Assembly: GCF_000255295.1 (NCBI RefSeq)
Contig: NC_017030.1
Span: 4,154,001 to 4,218,000, forward strand
DNA from: Corallococcus coralloides DSM 2259
GTDB taxonomy: Bacteria > Myxococcota > Myxococcia > Myxococcales > Myxococcaceae
Direction of reading: 5' to 3'
Length of the DNA: 64,000 nucleotides
In this document: positions 62,601 through 64,000 of the stretch, piece after piece
Layout of the letters: every line of letters starts with the position of its first letter
Numbering within the stretch: the first letter of the stretch is position 1
The notes under the pieces: generated by a model
What the model saw: the letters and a program-made list of their open reading frames with translations, nothing else
Database searches by the model: none
Told to the model about the DNA's origin: nothing
Made by a program: the position numbers and the translations under genes

Positions 62601-64000
62601 ACCTCGACTTCTTCGGCATCCCGGTCGCGGAGGCGCGGGCCATGGACCCGCATCAGCGCCTGTTGCTCGAAGTGGCCTACGAGGCCTTCCACGACGCGGG
62701 CTACGACAAGAAGCGCCTGCGAGGCTCCGCCACGGGCGTCTTCGTCGGGGTCGCCAACCAGGACTGGATGATCGTCTGCGGGGAGACCGAGGCGAAGAAC
62801 CCCTTCTTCGGGGCCGGCGTGTCGTCCTCCATCATGTCCAACCGCATCTCGTACCTGCTGGGACTCACGGGGCCCAGCATGACGCTGGACACCGCCTGTT
62901 CGTCATCCCTGGTCGCGGTGGACCTGGCGGTGGAGAAGCTGCGCGGCGGCGTGTGTTCGACGGCGCTCGTGGGCGGCGTCAACGTGATGCTGCACCACCG
63001 CACCTTCGTCGGCTGTTGCTCCGCCAAGATGCTGTCCTCCGAGGGCCGCTGCGCGACCTTCGACGCCTCCGCAGACGGCTACTGCCGGGGCGAAGGCGTG
63101 GGCGCGGTCGTCCTCAAGCGGCTCAGTGATGCGCTGGCGGACGGCGATGAGGTGCTGGCCGTCATTCGCGGCACGGCGGTCAACCAGGATGGCCGTAGCA
63201 CGTCCCTGACCGCACCTAATGGCCTGGCGCAGGAGGCGGTCATCCGGCAGGCGCTGGACGTCGCGGGGCTGGAGGGACGCGACGTGGACTACGTCGAATG
63301 CCACGGCACCGGCACGTCGCTGGGCGACCCGATTGAAGTCGAGGCGCTCAAGACCGTCCTGGGGGAACGCCGCGAGAAGCCGGTGGTGCTGGGCGCCATC
63401 AAGAGCAACATCGGCCACCTGGAAGGGGCCGCCGGTGTGGCCGGTCTCATCAAGGCGGTGGAGGTGGTGCGCCGCCGGGAAGCACCCGGCAACGTGCACT
63501 TCCAGTCGCTGAATCCGAAGATCGACCTGAACGGCTTCCCCGCGGTGATCCCGACGGCGCCGACGGCGCTGGGCAAGAAGGGGGACACGCGACCGCTCGT
63601 GGCGGGTGTGTCGTCCTTCGGCTTCGGCGGAACCAACGCCCACGTGGTGCTGGAGTCGTACGCTGGCGCGGTGGCGGAGCGGCGTGCGCGCATGGAGTAC
63701 GCGCCGCGCTTCCTGCCGTGGCGGCGGCTGCCGCATCCGTTCCTGAGCCGCAAGGAGGACGGTGGCTTCGTGGCGGTGCTCGCGGGGGAGCAGGCGGAGC
63801 GCTGGAAGGACCACCGCATCGCGGAGCAGGTGCTGGTGCCCGCCGCGAGCCACCTGACGCTGCTGGGCGGCGCCACGCTGTTGAAGCAGGGCGCGGACGG
63901 CATCAAGGCCCCTGGCGTCCTGGTGGAAGACGTCATCATGCCGCGTCCGCTCGTGGTGAGCGCTGAAGGCACCCGGGTTCGTTGTGTCGAAAGCGGCGGC
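50672..64000 (+). CDS. Hybrid NRPS-PKS megasynthase, 3' end outside window
   Basis: One open frame from ATG 50672 past the right edge: 4443 residues visible. Domains by residue: (1) N-terminal carrier-like domain 8-75 with GMDSL (Ser40). (2) Heterocyclisation domain (Cy) 90-510, with ELTPMQVSYVIG and Asp214-x4-Asp219-x2-Ser222, the cyclisation signature. (3) Adenylation domain 533-1035; the ten specificity positions read D739, L740, W743, N782, M807, S809, L833, I841, W842, K1032, close to the known Cys code. (4) PCP, Ser1092. (5) KS1, Cys1316. (6) AT with GHSVGE (Ser1676) and HAFH (1770-1773), so malonyl-type. (7) KR, SGGQGALG at 2096-2103. (8) ACP, Ser2375. (9) Thioesterase-like domain 2423-2650 with GLSFG (Ser2512) and His2620/2621. 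(10) KS2, Cys2821. (11) DH, His3128 and Asp3293. (12) KR2. (13) ACP, Ser3847. (14) KS3, Cys4076. (15) DH start, His4381, cut by the edge. There is no AT in the second and third modules. Weak GGGGA site before the ATG. Expected product: a thiazoline extended by malonate units. Confidence 0.93.
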   Translation, partial: MTQPSRTLTPVETLASLMGVAPAELERKSGVLLGNLGMDSLTATRVRGSLSPMPSYQVLYGLTVAQAAALIPRLEESASSTLRNGSRPSGADEAFELTPMQVSYVIGASQDCPCQVYSEFDITDLDVACFQEAVRRVVARHPMLHAVIVEGTRQRVLPEAERREPVRLEALPVVDLEQRRQECMTAFRSRTNLHWDLQLSRVDARTVRVHLLLDMLFMDATSAMILCREVSRRYGELLRQDVPSVPEPDALAFRDYCDQLGTKQVSAASLDYWTARLDAIPPPPQLPRRKGGSGQGVDFQRESIALGTDRWNALKAHASALQVTSNALLLAVFSEVLGLYAEEPDFTVTVTMSERPVSLGNDFTGTVGEFTNVLLCPITGRYTGLAERALAIHRELSQGLEHGDLSGLEGVRMLRKHRADPHLSFPIVFTSFLGIIDSPVDFAGCQTGLHFQQTQTPQITLDHQVYELDGELRINWDYDSQVHDREQMRDMLACFRHQLERVAQGDLSPSVLPPEVLALRVGANQTHVEFDARLPRLLHGQVLRAAEATPGALAVIDQDVRLTYAELMALVRAAAVRLQDAGVGRGSCVAVVMEKGWEQVVATTAILLTGAYYLPLNPSHPDDRLRSILTVADCGIALVQDKCVSEDRHWHRAQGGSNAILTLGVDLTLAAREAGRVPTPVSVDPEDLAYVIFTSGSTGAPKGVEISHGPAVNTCLDINARFGLGARTVTFAISSLSFDLSVWDIFGTLGAGGTVVVCKPDGTRDPDYWWQQLHQHQVTVWNTVPTSFEMLIAARPPGAALPLKVAMLSGDAISMTMADHALSQFPDLHLVALGGATEASIWSNFHVITRQSRELGTELVPYGRPLSNQTMHVLDARFGYRPAGVVGDIYIGGVGLARGYFRDPELTASKFLAATPFGRLYATGDLGRYLPNGEIEIVGRKDSQVKVGGHRVELAEIEHCAERLPSVQRAAVVHLPGEGGRLVGFVTVREPGTDAQALEEALRQHAEKYLPDYMVPQRWRVLETLPLTANSKVDTRTLRQLAMASQARTQDSEPVEGNSEVALILQLAAQVLGVPANVLSATQNLAEQGLSSLFAVRLVNLLSAAWNTRLSYTLVFNHPSAVKLAAYRAGRVAPRTSVRREASAVDAAEPIAIVGRACRLPGDVLSPDDLWEMLLGGTDCVTEVPASRFDIDEIYDANPEAVGRSYTRRGAFMSEVESFDHDFFGIPVAEARAMDPQQRMLLEVTYEAFHAAGYDKDRLRGSSTGVFIGQMNYDWMTDFGHVTDYAGTGSAPSISSNRISFALDLAGPSMTVDTACSSSLVAVDAAITKLRSGACRMAVAGGANMILSATPYVMTCQARMLSVDSRCATFDSAANGIARGEGVGAVVLKRLSDALADGDPVLAVIRGSAVNQDGRSASLTAPNGLAQEAVIRQALDVAGLEGRDVDYVECHGTGTSLGDPIEVEALKNVLGERREKPVVLGAIKSNIGHLEGAAGVVGLIKAVEVVRRREAPGNVHFKSLNPKIDLEGFAAVIPTRPTALGAAGAPLVASVSSFGYGGTNAHVVLESYVAPSLSQEPPPADALWLFTGQGSLVPGAAKVLYGANAVFKEALDRYAALLESKVEVPLLKLLLSDDKEMAAQVQETQYAQPAIVALQLAQAAMWRARGMRPATVLGHSVGEFAAAAVAGVMSAEQALELAVLRGRLMAECPRGGMAAVRAPVDQVQPLLPPELVVAAENERATTVVAGPKDALHRFVTEVLGVGHTMLAVSHAFHSPMMTPAAEAFRQRLEGVELREPQGVRFISTLTGAVETSRLCTAEYWAEQLLKPVLFLRAVETAWAQGPAKTVVELGPGSTLLQLAKRSMGEAGPRWVASSQATRWRPGPRLFRNVPLGWNKPVSKFASHKAAPAVEQVTPATCVYETTWMPLPPSAEVAPKAGAHLLLTRETLAEALPEGWQSVVVKDEAEWLPRVSGQRWATVALWGHGTEEDVALGLRLLQTAQADRWAFVTGAGSEDDAGLWGLARVSRLERPDLRVRCIEQADGPLAKVLSLASSDDAEDELSVDAAGVVRVPRLRRCAGLEGTGKLPVRPDATYVISGGQGALGKVVARLLVDRGATHVLLLSRAAGATLSPELEALRAKARVESVACDVSRAESVREAQAWLETAGWPSVGGVVHAAGVLSDGTLPNQSAEKLRLAYGAKVHGARNLRDAFSPPDFLVLFSSTAAALGSAGQGSYAAANAALDALARKWSSAGEPVLSVQWGAWSDGGMAARHEAFKRAEAEGLGSIRDSLGTAVLERLLATGKRGTVCVSPIDWSRLTLKGPRFELLAGPGGTTKRQTWSRLALQQLVRDCVLQFIPSSSVEVNRSFMEAGFSSLDLVQFRRQLLARLPDTVELPVHFAFNYPTEEDVTQHLFEQLQARSAPLADSAGMWTLLNGRTQGPPLFLVGGVMGTAEKTFGALAAALSVPVYAAMPGIPAVIDPAVTNLEGIAAELRLSMERTAPGEAYSVGGLSFGAAVAFEMGLQLEREGKLARVVMLDPRHMPPFVAPEGPAPFELLVQHYTPSDVVRSPVLVFQCAIPPWERQSEMMREASRSFQDDAGALERCRAMCPGMELIRSDGHHFNLLNKHVEPIAARIERDLLAPPAREQGTEAIAIVGRACRLPGGVRSPDDLWAMLLAGKDCVTDIPASRFDIDEVFDANPDVAGRSYTRRGAFMNEVEGFDHDFFGISVSEARAMDPQQRLLLEVAYEAFHDAGYDKKRLKGSPTSVHIGLANDDWTTMGRDHEAHSPHFGAGVSGSIASNRISYLLGLTGPSMTLDTACSSSLVAVDLAVEKLRNGISSLALVGGVNVMLHHRMFVSACATKALSPAGRCATFDAAADGYCRGEGVGAIVLKRLSDAVADGDEVLAVIRGTAVNQDGRSASLTAPNGLAQEAVIRQALKVAGLEGRDVDYVECHGTGTSLGDPIEVGALKSVLGDRREKPVVLGAIKSNIGHLEGAAGVVGLIKAMEVVRRREAPGNVHFQSLNPKIDLNGFPAVIPTGATPLATVEDTRPLVAGVSSFGFGGTNAHVVLASYGKSGAVAERRARVEYAPRFLPWRRLPHPFLSRKEEDGFVAVLAGEQAERWKDHRITEQVLVPAASHLTLLGGAALMKQGRDASRSVGVEVQDVVMPRPLVVGGASIVRCVANGSQWSVQEERAGSRELVASCRATRLLGSAEVARADVEVEAVRSRCAPADVEALYGLLLRQGVQFGRGYRNLTQLHLGEAEALARVEVEHASVMDRGLTLVHPATLDAGIQLLGLWGMKTCGVCLPFNVQSARLFVVEEQPRELWAYARVTASSARSVEGTVTLFSDTGEVYAVLEGLTCRQASVDTRVQESVFETEWVPSAATPRLLPEQNGAHLLLMREAVEGPLPSGWQALVVKDEAQWLPVVSGQRWTTVALWSHGAEEDVALGLRLLQTAQTERWAFLTEAGSDGDAGLWGLARTVRLERPEVRLRCIEHAGSTLAKVLALATSDDVEDELSVDGAGAVRVPRLRRCTDVGSAEKLSVRPDATYVISGGQGALGKVVSRLLVERGATHVLLLSRTAGATLSPELEALLAKARVASVACDVSRAESVREAKAWLEASGWPTVGGVVHAAGVLSDATLPNQSAEKLRQAYGAKVHGARNLREVFTPPDFLVLFSSAASVFGSVGQGSYAAANATLDALAQKWSSAGEPVLSVQWGAWSDGGMAARHEAYKRAEAGGFGSISDTLGTAVLEQLLAAGKRGAVCVSPIDWNRLRLEQPLVSRFRTRRVETQAPKRVEAKGGPTMAELVALVRRAAAESMGLPAGGQVIDDEPLMAQGLDSLGAVGLAQSLSRELGLTLGAVFVLNHPTLEEMAAALAARLENTTSTPPAPRPRMQRSEEPIAIVGTACRLPGNVRSPDELWEMLLAGRDCVTEIPSSRFDIDEVFDANPDVAGCSYTRRGAFMSGVESFDLDFFGIPVAEARAMDPHQRLLLEVAYEAFHDAGYDKKRLRGSATGVFVGVANQDWMIVCGETEAKNPFFGAGVSSSIMSNRISYLLGLTGPSMTLDTACSSSLVAVDLAVEKLRGGVCSTALVGGVNVMLHHRTFVGCCSAKMLSSEGRCATFDASADGYCRGEGVGAVVLKRLSDALADGDEVLAVIRGTAVNQDGRSTSLTAPNGLAQEAVIRQALDVAGLEGRDVDYVECHGTGTSLGDPIEVEALKTVLGERREKPVVLGAIKSNIGHLEGAAGVAGLIKAVEVVRRREAPGNVHFQSLNPKIDLNGFPAVIPTAPTALGKKGDTRPLVAGVSSFGFGGTNAHVVLESYAGAVAERRARMEYAPRFLPWRRLPHPFLSRKEDGGFVAVLAGEQAERWKDHRIAEQVLVPAASHLTLLGGATLLKQGADGIKAPGVLVEDVIMPRPLVVSAEGTRVRCVESGG
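54900..55255 (+). repeat. Near-identical KS repeat, copy 1 of 3
   Basis: The KS region from the NQDGRSxSLTAPNG to the NVHFxSLNPKID motif recurs in all three modules at nearly the same DNA sequence. The other copies are near 59410-59765 and 63170-63530. Runs of more than 60 bases look identical apart from scattered synonymous changes, pointing to duplication or gene conversion. Confidence 0.8.
56929..57300 (+). repeat. Near-identical KR repeat, copy 1 of 2
   Basis: The KR Rossmann and catalytic region (VISGGQGALGKVV through YGAKVHGARNL) closely matches 61317-61690 at the DNA level, with a few substitutions per hundred bases. Both KRs therefore come from a recent duplication or have been homogenised. 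Confidence 0.75.
57940..58620 (+). other. Internal thioesterase-like domain of the megasynthase
   Basis: After ACP1 the protein enters an alpha/beta-hydrolase domain: PLFLVGGVMGTAEKTF, then YSVGGLSFGAAVAFEMGL with nucleophile Ser2512 in GxSxG. RVVMLDPRH follows, with an Asp in the acid position, and then DGHHFNLL with His2620/2621. All triad positions can be filled. It is the size and motif order of a type I/II thioesterase. It lies inside the open frame and is followed by two further PKS modules, which is atypical. Confidence 0.85.
59410..59765 (+). repeat. Near-identical KS repeat, copy 2 of 3
   Basis: Second copy of the KS segment described at 54900-55255. It is more similar to copy 3 (63170-63530) than to copy 1, for example sharing NVHFQSLNPKIDLNGFPAVI. 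Confidence 0.8.
59909..60110 (+). repeat. Near-identical KS-DH linker and DH start, copy 1 of 2
   Basis: The stretch from AVAERRAR through LPHPFLSRKE to VLVPAASHLTLLGG is almost base-for-base the same as 63668-63870. In the first 92 bases I see one difference. It lies just after the KS where an AT would normally be, so both modules lost or never had an AT in the same way. Confidence 0.8.
61317..61690 (+). repeat. Near-identical KR repeat, copy 2 of 2
   Basis: Second copy of the KR segment described at 56929-57300. Confidence 0.75.
63170..63530 (+). repeat. Near-identical KS repeat, copy 3 of 3
   Basis: Third copy of the KS segment described at 54900-55255. Confidence 0.8.
63668..63870 (+). 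repeat. Near-identical KS-DH linker and DH start, copy 2 of 2
   Basis: Second copy of the linker/DH segment described at 59909-60110. Confidence 0.8.

Overview
The window is high-GC DNA (roughly 70% by eye) that reads as a fruiting-body myxobacterium of the Myxococcus/Corallococcus type. The support is a DUF2381 protein overlapping a membrane Ser/Thr kinase, many small lipoproteins, a TonB-dependent receptor carrying its own TonB C-terminal domain, and a giant NRPS-PKS gene. This assignment is inference from gene content.

Layout. (1) 1-6.7 kb: a methyltransferase, a fragment resembling a tRNA/tmRNA 3' end, a wrecked IS5-type transposase, then a markedly lower-GC three-gene operon on the minus strand. 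That operon encodes a UvrD-like helicase with a nuclease-like N-terminus, a DUF2290-like protein and a protein with a diadenylate-cyclase (DisA)-like fold. It looks like an acquired island and is the best candidate for an undescribed defence or nucleotide-signalling system. (2) 6.7-11.2 kb: a pseudokinase, a membrane kinase, a DUF2381 protein, and a noncoding block of degenerate 58-bp tandem repeats. (3) 11.2-25.3 kb: metabolic and envelope genes, including a crotonase, a DUF1444-like protein, an LVIVD-repeat lipoprotein, two divergent O-methyltransferases, a crystallin-like secreted protein, a XerC recombinase, an orphan katG 3' end and an M28 membrane peptidase. (4) 25.3-43.6 kb: LysR/GST divergent pair, an octad-repeat protein, secreted and lipoprotein genes, a sugar-dehydrogenase/PKD/PA14 protein, an ankyrin/beta-helix protein, an NmrA protein and the TonB-dependent receptor with its lipoprotein partner. 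(5) 43.7-50.5 kb: two decayed genes (subtilase remnant, frameshifted gene), small secreted proteins, a methyltransferase, a UvrA-like ABC protein and a DinB-family protein. (6) 50.7-64.0 kb: one open frame that runs off the window (4443 residues visible).

The giant gene reads carrier-Cy-A(Cys-like)-PCP-KS-AT-KR-ACP-TE-KS-DH-KR-ACP-KS-DH... It should make a thiazoline from cysteine and extend it with malonate. Its oddities are a thioesterase in the middle of the protein, two following modules with no AT, and long near-identical internal DNA repeats. The UvrA-like gene just upstream could be a self-resistance factor, but that link is only positional.

Inverted repeats that could act as bidirectional terminators sit at several convergent gene junctions. 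I saw no rRNA, intact tRNA, CRISPR array or riboswitch.
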